From Bacteroidota bacterium (lineage in GTDB: Bacteria > Bacteroidota > Bacteroidia > B-17B0 > Aurantibacillaceae): a stretch of DNA of 34,692 nt. Below are positions 6,578 to 14,414 of the stretch, piece after piece (position 1 is the stretch's first letter; each line of letters starts with the position of its first letter). The notes under the pieces are model-generated. The model was not told where the DNA came from, did not search any database, and saw nothing but the letters and a program-made list of their open reading frames with translations. The stretch is taken from the NCBI GenBank assembly GCA_013816615.1, contig JACDED010000033.1:1-34692 (forward strand). The letters are read 5' to 3'. Position numbers and translations under genes: made by a program.

Positions 6578-7531
6578 ATGAACAAGAATAAAACGACTTC
6601 TGAATACAACGTCCTTAAAGAAATGTGTCATATGCATGCTCCCAGCGGTAACGAGGTTGGTATGAAAATGTTTGTTTTAAATTACATTAAAGAAAATTCT
6701 AAGAACTGGAAGCACAAACCTAAGGTTATTCACGGTGATGGTTTCCAGGAAAATATTATTTTAATTTTTGGTAAGCCCCGCACTGCTATTTTCGCCCACA
6801 TGGATAGCATCGGCTTTACAGTACGTTATGGTAAACAGCTCGTTAAAATTGGCGGCCCCGTTACAGCTAATGGCTTTAAGCTTATTGGTTCAGATAGCAA
6901 AGGTTTGCAGGAAGTAGAATTGCAAGTGAAGGATGATAAAGCAACGGGCATGCGCAGTCTTTTTTATAAGGGAAAACGCGATTTTGAAACAGGAACCGAA
7001 CTAACCTTTAAACCAAACTGGCGTGAAGACAAAAATTATATTCAGTGCTGTTATATGGATAACCGTTTGGGGGTTTATAACGCTTTAAAGGTTGCCGAAA
7101 CTTTAAAAGATGGCGCCATTGTATTTAGTACTTACGAAGAACATGGCGGAGGAAGTGTAAGTTATCTTCAAAAATACCTGGCAGATAAATATAAAATTTC
7201 ACAAGCACTTATTTCAGATATCTCGTGGATCTCTGATGGTGTTAGCTACGCCAAAGGTCCGGTAATTAGTATGCGCGATAGTTTAGTGCCACGTCGTAGC
7301 TACATCAACAAAATAATTTCTATTGCTACAAAAAATAAATGCGCTTTTCAGTTAGAGGTTGAAGGTAGTGGAGGAAGTGATGCTAAAGAATTACAAATGG
7401 CTGCTTATCCATGGGACTGGTGTTTTGTTGGTGCCGCGGAAGAGAATGTGCATACACCGGATGAAAAAGTTCACAAAAAAGATGTGGAAGGAATGATAAC
7501 GCTTTATAAAGCGTTGATGAAAGATCTGTAA
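6578..7531 (+). CDS. M42-family metallo-aminopeptidase
   Basis: This 317-residue cytoplasmic peptidase is of the M42 (glutamyl aminopeptidase/endoglucanase M-like) group, which forms large tetrahedral dodecamers and removes N-terminal residues from peptides. The metal and catalytic positions can be followed: His74-Met-Asp76 in AHMDSIGFTV, Asp161 in CCYMDNRLGVYNAL, Glu187-Glu188 in TYEEHGGG, Asp214 in LISDISW, and His292 in ENVHTPDE. All appear present, so the enzyme should be active with two metals. It is third in the transporter/YigZ operon, starting one base after yigZ. The next gene is convergent, with only 3 bases between the two stop codons and no room for a separate terminator. The natural substrate is unknown. 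Confidence 0.9.
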   Translation: MNKNKTTSEYNVLKEMCHMHAPSGNEVGMKMFVLNYIKENSKNWKHKPKVIHGDGFQENIILIFGKPRTAIFAHMDSIGFTVRYGKQLVKIGGPVTANGFKLIGSDSKGLQEVELQVKDDKATGMRSLFYKGKRDFETGTELTFKPNWREDKNYIQCCYMDNRLGVYNALKVAETLKDGAIVFSTYEEHGGGSVSYLQKYLADKYKISQALISDISWISDGVSYAKGPVISMRDSLVPRRSYINKIISIATKNKCAFQLEVEGSGGSDAKELQMAAYPWDWCFVGAAEENVHTPDEKVHKKDVEGMITLYKALMKDL

Positions 7532-7534
7532 AAA

Positions 7535-8380
7535 TTAAAAGCCGTAATTTTTATTATCACGGTTAAAATCATCTTTCTTAAACGGTTTGTTTATTTCAAT
7601 GTTAGTGTATTCGTAACTTTCAAATAAACCGGCATCATCATAAAGACTGATAGAAATTGGAAGCATTAATTTTTCATCAATAAATAATACCGCTTTTTTG
7701 CAATACAAGGTTGGCACTTTTAAGATCTTGCCCTTTCTTAAATAACCAAAATCATTTAACAGGTCGTTATTATCTCGCAATAAATATTCGTTCACGCACA
7801 ATTTAGAGGCAATAACACCTACAGTTTCTTTATCACCCACTTTATAATCTACATAATTGTAATTTTTATTTTCATACTCCAATAAAAAACAGGTATAGCC
7901 ATTCTTATGTGATTTACCCTTATATGAAAAATGGTTGAGGCCATCTTTATCTTTACTTAGTGTTAGCGCAATAGAAGTGCCAATAAATGAATAACCCAAT
8001 TCATGAATCGAGTAGTGTTGGTTCTTACGCATAATATTACCCGTTGGATCAAGGCTTAGGGTCATGTAAGGAAAAACATTTGGTTTTACGAGTGCCTTGC
8101 GGCCATATAATTCTGTATTGTATAAAACTTCCAGTTTTTTTGTACGGTTAACGAAATATACTTTTCGTGGCGAGGTTTGTACTAAATATTCAGAATTAGC
8201 AGAGGAAAATTTTTTGTCAATACGTTCTAAAGCGGCAACTTTTGTTCGCATTGTCTTTACATTCTTAATTGAATCGTACATTTGATGTAAGACCCTTGCG
8301 GGTGTGATCTCTCCCGGGTTTCGAAACGCAAAACCCACAAGCACAGCACAAACAAAGAATATGACAATTTTAATGTTCAT
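7535..8380 (-). CDS. DUF1571-like periplasmic protein with LysM-like insertion
   Basis: A signal peptide or N-terminal anchor lies at residues 1-19 (MNIKIVIFFVCAVLVGFAF). Residues 25-170 and 225-281 resemble the LolA-like DUF1571 fold: an N-terminal helix MYDSIKNVKTMRTKVAALER, then repeated antiparallel strands with YLVQTSPRKVYF and a C-terminal YEYTNIEINKPFKKDDFNRD. Between these, residues 176-224 read like a LysM domain: YVDYKVGDKETVGVIASKL, then VNEYLLRDNNDL and RKGKILKVP. LysM domains bind peptidoglycan, so the protein may contact both lipid or lipoprotein and the wall. This insertion is my reading and was not tested. The gene is divergent from kdsB and convergent with the M42 gene. Confidence 0.75.
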   Translation of the reverse strand: MNIKIVIFFVCAVLVGFAFRNPGEITPARVLHQMYDSIKNVKTMRTKVAALERIDKKFSSANSEYLVQTSPRKVYFVNRTKKLEVLYNTELYGRKALVKPNVFPYMTLSLDPTGNIMRKNQHYSIHELGYSFIGTSIALTLSKDKDGLNHFSYKGKSHKNGYTCFLLEYENKNYNYVDYKVGDKETVGVIASKLCVNEYLLRDNNDLLNDFGYLRKGKILKVPTLYCKKAVLFIDEKLMLPISISLYDDAGLFESYEYTNIEINKPFKKDDFNRDNKNYGF

Positions 8381-8417
8381 ACTTTACAAACATTAAAAAT
8401 AGCTAATAGTTTTTAGT

Positions 8418-8425
8418 TATTTTTG
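8418..8425 (+). promoter_or_regulatory. Promoter -7 box for kdsB
   Basis: TATTTTTG fits the Bacteroidota -7 consensus TAnnTTTG and lies 23 bp before the kdsB ATG. No clear -33 TTTG is seen in the short divergent spacer. Confidence 0.45.
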
Positions 8426-8448
8426 GAATTGATTTAAAAAAACACAAA

Positions 8449-9192
8449 ATGTCGATAATCGGAATAATTCCTGCCCGTTACGCCTCTACAAGGTTTCCCG
8501 GAAAGCCTCTTATAGAAATAAAAGGAAAATCAATGATACAAAGGGTTTATGAGCAAACTGCTAAAGCCAAACTGTTAAACAGTGTTATTATTGCAACCGA
8601 AGATGAACGCATTGCCAAACACTGCGAAGCCTTTGGGGCAAAAGTGGTGATCACAAAACCTGAGCATCCGAGTGGTACCGACAGATGTTTTGAAGCCTAT
8701 AAATTAAATGGCCAAACCTTTGAGCATATTTTAAATGTACAGGGAGACGAGCCTTTTTTGGACCCCGAACAAATTGATTCGTTGGCAATGGCCTGTAAAG
8801 CCGATACCGAAATTGCAACGCAAATGATAAGGTGTAGCGATCATGAAATTTTATTTGATAAAGGTGAAGTAAAAATTGTTTTAAACCCGAATAACGAAGC
8901 CATTTATTTTAGCCGTTCTGTTATCCCTGCTATAAAAGGGAAAGATGAAAAAGAATGGCACAAGCATTATAATTATTTCAGGCATGTGGGCATGTATGCT
9001 TACCGCGCAGATATTTTAGAAAAGATAACGCGTCTTCAACCTTCTGCTTTAGAATTGGCAGAATCGTTAGAACAATTGCGTTGGGTAGAACATGGTTACA
9101 AGATCAAATGTGTGGAAACAACTTTTGATAGTCATTGCATTGATACGCCCGAAGACATTGAAAAAGTAATTCGCCTGATGAAGATCCAATAA
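8449..9192 (+). CDS. kdsB: 3-deoxy-manno-octulosonate cytidylyltransferase
   Basis: KdsB activates Kdo with CTP to give CMP-Kdo, which is then added to lipid A during lipopolysaccharide synthesis. The 247-residue length matches the family. The nucleotide-binding start IIPARYASTRFPGKPL (residues 5-20), the PSGTDRCFEA motif near 90, the metal-binding NVQGDEPF near 110 and the C-terminal IDTPEDIEKV block are all intact. The product is cytoplasmic. The gene lies 21 bp upstream of queA on the same strand, so the two may share a transcript, although their functions are unrelated. It implies a Gram-negative outer membrane with Kdo-containing LPS. Confidence 0.97.
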   Translation: MSIIGIIPARYASTRFPGKPLIEIKGKSMIQRVYEQTAKAKLLNSVIIATEDERIAKHCEAFGAKVVITKPEHPSGTDRCFEAYKLNGQTFEHILNVQGDEPFLDPEQIDSLAMACKADTEIATQMIRCSDHEILFDKGEVKIVLNPNNEAIYFSRSVIPAIKGKDEKEWHKHYNYFRHVGMYAYRADILEKITRLQPSALELAESLEQLRWVEHGYKIKCVETTFDSHCIDTPEDIEKVIRLMKIQ

Positions 9193-9213
9193 TTTTTTTG
9201 AGCTTTTTTTAAA

Positions 9214-10431
9214 ATGAACAAACATCCTTCTTTAATTGAAATAAGCGATTACATTTACGATCTTCCACAGGAAAAAATTGCCAATTATCCTTTACAGAAC
9301 CGGGATGCTTCAAAACTCTTGATCTATAAAAATAAAACCATAAGCGAAAATAGTTTTAAAAACATTGATCAGTTTCTTGAAGAAGAAAGCGTTTTAATTT
9401 TTAATAATACGCGTGTAGTTCAGGCACGTTTAAATTTTCAAAATTCAAAACAACAAGCTATTGAGGTTTTTTGTTTGGAACCTTTTCAGGCAGATCTTGA
9501 TATTACGCAAGCTATGTTAAGCACTCAAAAAGTATTGTGGAAATGTTTGGTTGGAAATTTAAAAAAATGGCGCGATGAAGATCTTACTTTAATTTTAGAA
9601 AATATTTCGTTAAACGTTAAGTTAATTGAAAAACGACCAGACGACGTGGTAGTAGAGTTTAGTTGGGAGCCAAAAGCGCTTTCATTTGCAGAAGTGCTTG
9701 AAAGAAGCGGTGCGATGCCAATTCCTCCTTACTTAAAACGTAAAAGCGAAGAACTGGATGCAACACGGTATCAAACTATTTATGCCGAAAAGAATGGTTC
9801 GGTGGCTGCTCCAACAGCGGGGTTACATTTTACACCTGCGGTTTACGAAAAATTAAAACAAAAAAATATTCAAGCGTTGTATGTTACATTACATGTTGGC
9901 GCAGGAACTTTTAAACCTGTAAAAACAACAACATTAGCAGAGCATGATATGCATGCTGAATGGATAGATGTGAGCAAAGAAACGATCGGGGAATTATTGA
10001 AGAACAGCACTAAAAAGAAAATTGCTGTTGGTACTACCTCCTTGCGTACAATAGAATCGTTGTATTGGTTGGGCGTAAAAGTGTTTTATAATAAAAATTT
10101 ATTAACAGGTCAGTTAGAGTTGAGTCAGTGGGAACCATACCAGGAAGTGGAAAAAGAATTAAGCACCGCTGAAAGTTTAACTTCGTTATTAAAATGGATG
10201 GAAGAGAATTCTTTACAACGTTTGATTTGCAAAACAAGTATCCTTCTTGCCCCGCCATACAGGCTGCGATTGGCCGATGGCATTATAACCAATTTTCATC
10301 AACCCCAAAGTACTTTATTGTTGCTTATAAGCTGTATTGTAGGAAATGATTGGAAAAATATTTACCAATATGCTTTACAAAATGATTTTAGGTTTTTAAG
10401 TTATGGTGATAGTTCTTTATTACTAAAATAA
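9214..10431 (+). CDS. queA: S-adenosylmethionine:tRNA ribosyltransferase-isomerase
   Basis: QueA transfers and rearranges the ribosyl part of SAM onto 7-aminomethyl-7-deazaguanine at the tRNA wobble position to make epoxyqueuosine. Visible motifs are RDASKLL, FNNTRVVQARL, AAPTAGLHFT, LHVGAGTFKPV, GTTSLRTIESLYW and IITNFHQPQSTLLLL. At 405 residues it is longer than the roughly 340-360 of proteobacterial enzymes. Most of the excess lies at about residues 285-350, between TSLRTIES and the TNFH block, and I recall similar lengthening in other Bacteroidota. The gene follows kdsB closely. No other queuosine gene is present in the window. Confidence 0.95.
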   Translation: MNKHPSLIEISDYIYDLPQEKIANYPLQNRDASKLLIYKNKTISENSFKNIDQFLEEESVLIFNNTRVVQARLNFQNSKQQAIEVFCLEPFQADLDITQAMLSTQKVLWKCLVGNLKKWRDEDLTLILENISLNVKLIEKRPDDVVVEFSWEPKALSFAEVLERSGAMPIPPYLKRKSEELDATRYQTIYAEKNGSVAAPTAGLHFTPAVYEKLKQKNIQALYVTLHVGAGTFKPVKTTTLAEHDMHAEWIDVSKETIGELLKNSTKKKIAVGTTSLRTIESLYWLGVKVFYNKNLLTGQLELSQWEPYQEVEKELSTAESLTSLLKWMEENSLQRLICKTSILLAPPYRLRLADGIITNFHQPQSTLLLLISCIVGNDWKNIYQYALQNDFRFLSYGDSSLLLK

Positions 10432-10450
10432 AGTGTGGGATAAATAGAAT

Positions 10451-10484
10451 TTTGAAAAAGGTCTCGTTTTTTTTAATATTTTTG
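10451..10484 (+). promoter_or_regulatory. Promoter for the first T9SS cargo gene
   Basis: TTTG at 10451-10454 and TATTTTTG at 10477-10484 match the Bacteroidota -33/-7 elements with a 22-bp spacer, on the long side of the usual range. The ATG follows 23 bp after the -7 box. Confidence 0.6.
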
Positions 10485-10507
10485 GTAAAACATTTAATCT
10501 ATACGCC

Positions 10508-11518
10508 ATGAAAAATTTTTATTTATCACTTTTATTATCAGCAGCAGGCTTGGTTGCAAATGCTCAATTAACACAAGCTAACCATGCATTTGTAGGCGGT
10601 GAAATTTTTACAACCTACCAGTGCGATTCTAATGGCGTTACTGCCGGAGCTTCGGGTGCAGGCGCAACCTGGAACTATGGAACGATTACTACCCATAGCA
10701 GCATGCTGGTTGGTTATTCTGTAACTGTAAACACAAATACTTCTTACCCAATGCCGGGCTTAGCTCTTTCTTCAACGGCTAATAACACATCGTATTACAC
10801 ATCTAACCCAACAGATACAAAATATTGGGGTGGTAATATTTTAGTTGGATCTATTGGCGCTACACTTACTTATACAAGTGGAGCATTTACAGCAGTTTAT
10901 CCAATGAATTTAAGTACAAGTACGGTTAGTGCAACAGGCGGAAGCATTTCAGTTCCTGCTTTATCGCAAAATGGTACGTTTACCGGAAATGCAGGAACTA
11001 TTGCAGATGGAACAGGTACATTGATATTACCAACAGGTACATATACCAATGTTGTACGTGTAGTTACCACACAAACAATTAATTTTACTACGCCATTAGC
11101 AAATGGAACCGTTACTCAGAAGAATTGGGACTATTATTCGGTAGGAACTAAAAACTCCTTATTTACAATTTCTGCATCAACAGTTGTTACCAGTTTAGCA
11201 CCAACACCTTCTTCTCAAACAGTTGTTACACGTAACGCCCCATCATCAGTTGGTGTTAAAGAAAATAAAGCGAATGTAATTTCTTTATCTGTTTTCCCTA
11301 ATCCATCTTCAACACAAATAACTTTATCTACTGAAAGCGATAAAGCAAATACAGTTGTAGTAAATGATATAACAGGAAAAATGATCTCTGCTTATACTTT
11401 CGAAAATAATAAAGTAAACTTCAGTACTTTAGAAATGACCAACGGTATTTATTTTTACACTGTTAAAAACGCTCAAAAACAAAATTTAGCTACAGGTAAA
11501 TTTACAGTAGCACATTAA
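10508..11518 (+). CDS. Secreted protein with T9SS type A sorting domain (copy 1)
   Basis: This 336-residue exported protein has a signal peptide at residues 1-19 (MKNFYLSLLLSAAGLVANA). The body (about 20-255) is Ser/Thr/Gly/Asn-rich and probably all beta, and I do not recognise a family for it. Residues 262-336 are a type IX secretion type A C-terminal domain, with VFPNPSSTQITLS, VVVNDITGKMIS and NGIYFYTVKN, ending in ATGKFTVAH. The protein is expected to cross the inner membrane by Sec and the outer membrane by the T9SS, and to end at the surface or outside. The next gene is a full-length paralogue with the same layout. It has its own promoter and intrinsic terminator, so it is expressed as a single gene. 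Confidence 0.88.
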   Translation: MKNFYLSLLLSAAGLVANAQLTQANHAFVGGEIFTTYQCDSNGVTAGASGAGATWNYGTITTHSSMLVGYSVTVNTNTSYPMPGLALSSTANNTSYYTSNPTDTKYWGGNILVGSIGATLTYTSGAFTAVYPMNLSTSTVSATGGSISVPALSQNGTFTGNAGTIADGTGTLILPTGTYTNVVRVVTTQTINFTTPLANGTVTQKNWDYYSVGTKNSLFTISASTVVTSLAPTPSSQTVVTRNAPSSVGVKENKANVISLSVFPNPSSTQITLSTESDKANTVVVNDITGKMISAYTFENNKVNFSTLEMTNGIYFYTVKNAQKQNLATGKFTVAH

Positions 11519-11536
11519 TAATTATTTAAGTTTTGT

Positions 11537-11569
11537 AAAAAAAGCTATCCATTTCGGATAGCTTTTTTT
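11537..11569 (+). terminator. Intrinsic terminator after T9SS cargo copy 1
   Basis: The stem AAGCTATCC/GGATAGCTT with loop ATTTC, extended by A- and T-runs, ends in a T-tract. It is nearly symmetric, so it could work in both directions. Confidence 0.9.
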
Positions 11570-11660
11570 ATTTGAGTTTGAGCTAAAATGCTAATTATGT
11601 TAAAACAAGTTGATTTTTGTAGATTTAGCATAAAAGAGTAAAAACAACCCTTTTTTTTTA

Positions 11661-11668
11661 TATTTTTG
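11661..11668 (+). promoter_or_regulatory. Promoter -7 box for T9SS cargo copy 2
   Basis: TATTTTTG lies 23 bp before the ATG, the same box and spacing as in copy 1. The -33 element is not recognisable. Confidence 0.5.
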
Positions 11669-11691
11669 GTGAAATACTTAACCTTAAAAAC

Positions 11692-12705
11692 ATGAAAAAA
11701 ATTTATTTATCTCTTCTTACAGCTTTAGCGGGTTTATCGTTAAATGCACAAACATTAACTAATGCTAACCATTCACCTGCCGCAGGTGATTTGTACTCAA
11801 CTTACCAATGTGATTCATTAGGCATTAGCGCTGGCGCTTCAGGTGCAGCAGCATTATGGAACTTTACATCTGTTGCAACTCATAGCAGCATTGTAAATAA
11901 TTATACAGCTACTGCAAATGCAAATGCGTCTTATCCAATTCCGGGTGTACAATTAGGTTCAGCAGCAAGTAATTTATCATTTTATAAATCTACTGCTACA
12001 AACCTTACTTATTGGGGTGGTAATGTTACAATTGGTGCTATTGCTGCAACATTTGTTTATACAATATCTGCAGTTAGAGCTGCTTACCCAATGAGCTTAA
12101 ATACAACAAGCACTGCTGCAACTGCAGGTAGTATCAGTATTCCTGCTTTATCACAAACAGGTACATTTACAGGTAACAGTACTACTTTAGCTGATGGAAC
12201 GGGAACTTTAGCTTTAATTACAGGAACTTTCACAAGTGCTATTCGCGTTGTAACTTCTCAAACAATTAACTTTTCAGTACAATTAGGTACAGGATCAGTT
12301 ACACAAAAAAATTGGGATTATTTTGATATCGGTACTAAGGAAGCTTTATTTACAATTTCAACTGCAACTATCGTTGCTCCTTTAGTTGGTACATCCACTC
12401 AAACAATTGTTACACGTCACAAACCATTAGTTACCGGTCTTTCAACTAACAACAATAACAAAACAGTTGATATGATCGTTTATCCTAATCCATCAAATAC
12501 TAATGTAAATTTTGCAACTGAAAATACGGATGCAAAAACAGTTGTTGTTTATGATGTAACAGGTAAAATGGTTGAAAAGCAAAATTTAACTGAAGGAAAA
12601 TTAAGATTAAATGTTTCTGATTATACTAACGGTTTATATATTTATAGTATTATTGGTTCAAATAACCAAGCAATCAAAACAGGAAAAATTACTGTTAGCC
12701 ACTAA
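11692..12705 (+). CDS. Secreted protein with T9SS type A sorting domain (copy 2)
   Basis: This 337-residue paralogue of the preceding gene aligns end to end. The signal peptide is residues 1-19 (MKKIYLSLLTALAGLSLNA). Shared blocks include STYQCDS, GASGA, YWGGN, SIPALSQTGTFTGN, ADGTGTL, VTQKNWDYF, and the C-terminal VYPNPSNTNVNFATE, YDVTGKMV, NGLYIYSI and TGKITVSH. The body family is not recognised. Codon use is even more AT-rich than in copy 1, with many GCT/ACA/TTA codons. The pair arose by tandem duplication, and both copies look intact, so they may have diverged in ligand or expression. Confidence 0.88.
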   Translation: MKKIYLSLLTALAGLSLNAQTLTNANHSPAAGDLYSTYQCDSLGISAGASGAAALWNFTSVATHSSIVNNYTATANANASYPIPGVQLGSAASNLSFYKSTATNLTYWGGNVTIGAIAATFVYTISAVRAAYPMSLNTTSTAATAGSISIPALSQTGTFTGNSTTLADGTGTLALITGTFTSAIRVVTSQTINFSVQLGTGSVTQKNWDYFDIGTKEALFTISTATIVAPLVGTSTQTIVTRHKPLVTGLSTNNNNKTVDMIVYPNPSNTNVNFATENTDAKTVVVYDVTGKMVEKQNLTEGKLRLNVSDYTNGLYIYSIIGSNNQAIKTGKITVSH

Positions 12706-12722
12706 TAAAAAGGCTTATTTAG

Positions 12723-12781
12723 GCCACAGATTTCGCGGGTTCCCGCAGATTCTTTTCTGTGTAATTTGTGAAATCTGTGGC
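12723..12781. repeat. Nested palindromic repeat, probable terminator
   Basis: GCCACAGATTTC (12723-12734) pairs perfectly with GAAATCTGTGGC (12770-12781). Just inside the left arm is a second hairpin, GCGGG-TT-CCCGC (12735-12746). A T-run follows the right arm, so it can terminate copy 2 of the T9SS pair. The CCACAGATTTC phrase resembles dispersed intergenic repeats I recall from Bacteroidota. Confidence 0.7.
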
Positions 12782-12848
12782 TTTTTTAATGCATATATAA
12801 TTCAATTATCTTTCTATTTTTGTAAGATCAAATTAAAACAGGTTGATC

Positions 12849-13289
12849 ATGAACATGGAAGAAAAAATAAATGGCGAAATCAAAACTGCCATGCTTGCAA
12901 AAGATGCTAAAAAATTAGAAGCATTACGCGCTATAAAATCGGTGATCTTATTATTAAAAACATCACCCGAAGGTTTAACTGAGGAGACTATAAGTAAAGC
13001 CTTACAAAAAGAAGTAAAAAAACGTAAAGAGTCGGCAGATATTTATAAAAGCCAAAATCGTCCCGATCTTGAAGAAGTTGAATTATCGCAAGCGGCTGTA
13101 ATGGAAGAATATTTACCGAAACAAATGAGCGAAGAAGAAGTAAAAGCAGAGCTTACAAAAATTATTGCATCGGTTGGCGCTACTGGCCCGGGCGATATGG
13201 GCAAAGTAATGGGTGCTGCTTCAAAAGCATTAGCAGGCAAAGCAGATAACAAAATGGTTTCTGTTCTGGTGAAACAATTATTAGGATAA
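12849..13289 (+). CDS. GatB/YqeY domain-containing protein
   Basis: This 146-residue helical protein is of the YqeY family, related to the tail domain of the GatB amidotransferase subunit. Landmarks are the start MNMEEKINGEIKTAMLAKDA, then LEALRAIKSVILLLKTSPEG, KRKESADIYKSQNRPDLEEV, EYLPKQMSEEEV and GDMGKVMGAASKALAGKADN. The family may bind tRNA, but its role is unsettled. I chose the ATG at 12849. A TTG two codons upstream and a second ATG at 12855 are alternatives, and no Shine-Dalgarno site decides between them. In many Bacteroidota I recall this gene lying next to ftsZ; here it is about 20 kb away from ftsZ. Confidence 0.92.
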   Translation: MNMEEKINGEIKTAMLAKDAKKLEALRAIKSVILLLKTSPEGLTEETISKALQKEVKKRKESADIYKSQNRPDLEEVELSQAAVMEEYLPKQMSEEEVKAELTKIIASVGATGPGDMGKVMGAASKALAGKADNKMVSVLVKQLLG

Positions 13290-13316
13290 GATCAATATTA
13301 TTTTCGAAGTTAAGAC

Positions 13317-13341
13317 CGCTTTATTATTAAAGCGTTTTTTT
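13317..13341 (+). terminator. Intrinsic terminator after the YqeY gene
   Basis: The stem CGCTTTA/TAAAGCG with a 4-base loop is followed by seven T residues, 28 bp after the stop codon. Confidence 0.85.
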
Positions 13342-13356
13342 ATTTTAAACGCAAAC

Positions 13357-13386
13357 AAAAAGGCAGGATATATGATCCTGCCTTTT
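13357..13386 (-). terminator. Intrinsic terminator of the tonB-like gene
   Basis: AAAAGGCAGGAT and ATCCTGCCTTTT form a 12-bp stem with a 5-base loop. On the minus strand it ends in a U-run 26 bp after the TonB-protein stop. With the YqeY terminator it insulates the convergent pair. Confidence 0.9.
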
Positions 13387-13411
13387 ACACATATTTACAA
13401 CGCACAATTAT

Positions 13412-14227
13412 TTATTTTGCAACAGTAAATTTAATTGGCAACTGATAATATACTTTAACAGGTTGTCCATTTACCATTGCTGGTTTTATAAAATTTGGTA
13501 TCAGGCCAACTACTCTTAACGCTTCCTGATCTAAACCATAACCCAAATTATTAAGTAATGAAAGGTTGCTTACTTTTCCTTTTTCATCGACTACAAATTT
13601 TACATGCACTGTGCCTCCCTTACCTTCTTCCAAAGCAAATGAGGGGTAATGCACACGATCGGCAACAAATCTTCTTAATGCGTTTAAACCGCCTTCATAT
13701 TCCGGTTGAGAATCAACAAATGGTAATCCTTTTACTTCAGATGTTGGTGTATAAGTTAAAGCAGTATTCGTACCGGTAGCTGTTACTGTGCCTTCAGGCC
13801 CTGTGCCCGGCGTATTACTGGTTACTGCGTTTGAATTTGCATCAGTATTTAAAACCGAATGTGTATCAACGCTTGTAGAATCAACAATATTTGTTCCCAT
13901 TGTTGTGCTGCTGCTTCCGCCAGATGGTGTTTCCGGGCTTCTGTTCGGCTCAGGCTGAGGTTCCAGTGGTTCAGGTGGCAAATTAAATACAGTTACCATT
14001 GTATCTGCATCAAGTACCATGATATTGCTTTGATCCGGCGTATTGTTCCTGTTACTGTAATAATAAGCTGCCGACATAAATGCACCAAAGCCAAATATCA
14101 TTATAGATAAAGATTTAAAGATCGTACTTCCGTAAGCAGAGCGAATTGCATATGCACCATAACTTTTGTTGCGATTAGCAAAAATAATTTCATTTAAATT
14201 TTGCTGGTTATTAATTAAATAGCTCAT
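13412..14227 (-). CDS. TonB-family energy-transducing protein
   Basis: This 271-residue protein has a cytoplasmic N-terminus (1-35), one membrane helix at about 36-57, a periplasmic Pro/Ser/Thr-rich linker (PPEPLEPQPEPNRSPETP, then a long Thr/Gly/Asn run) and a TonB C-terminal domain at about 180-271. The domain shows YEGGLNALRRFVADRVHYP, GTVHVKFVVDEKGKV and the closing VYYQLPIKFTV. It should carry proton-motive energy from ExbB/ExbD to outer-membrane TonB-dependent receptors. No exbB, exbD or receptor gene is in the window. The short N-terminal domain with the ANRNKSYGAYAIR motif is the usual Bacteroidota form. The gene stands alone with its own terminator. Confidence 0.9.
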   Translation of the reverse strand: MSYLINNQQNLNEIIFANRNKSYGAYAIRSAYGSTIFKSLSIMIFGFGAFMSAAYYYSNRNNTPDQSNIMVLDADTMVTVFNLPPEPLEPQPEPNRSPETPSGGSSSTTMGTNIVDSTSVDTHSVLNTDANSNAVTSNTPGTGPEGTVTATGTNTALTYTPTSEVKGLPFVDSQPEYEGGLNALRRFVADRVHYPSFALEEGKGGTVHVKFVVDEKGKVSNLSLLNNLGYGLDQEALRVVGLIPNFIKPAMVNGQPVKVYYQLPIKFTVAK

Positions 14228-14414
14228 AATCCTGATTTTTAAAGGTTAAAATATTTTTTGTTTTTTTGCGCGCTTTAAAACAACTATCAGATCCTGAAGT
14301 AAAATTATAACTAAGCCGGTTAATATAAAACGGACTACTTAAATGTGGTAGCCTTTCTTTCTTAAGTGGATTAAATTAATACGGAATTGGTTTACCTGAA
14401 ATGAAATAATGATA

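Noticed and set aside
12611-12910. 99-codon frame between the second T9SS gene and the YqeY gene
   Set aside because: It overlaps both real genes and the palindromic terminator.
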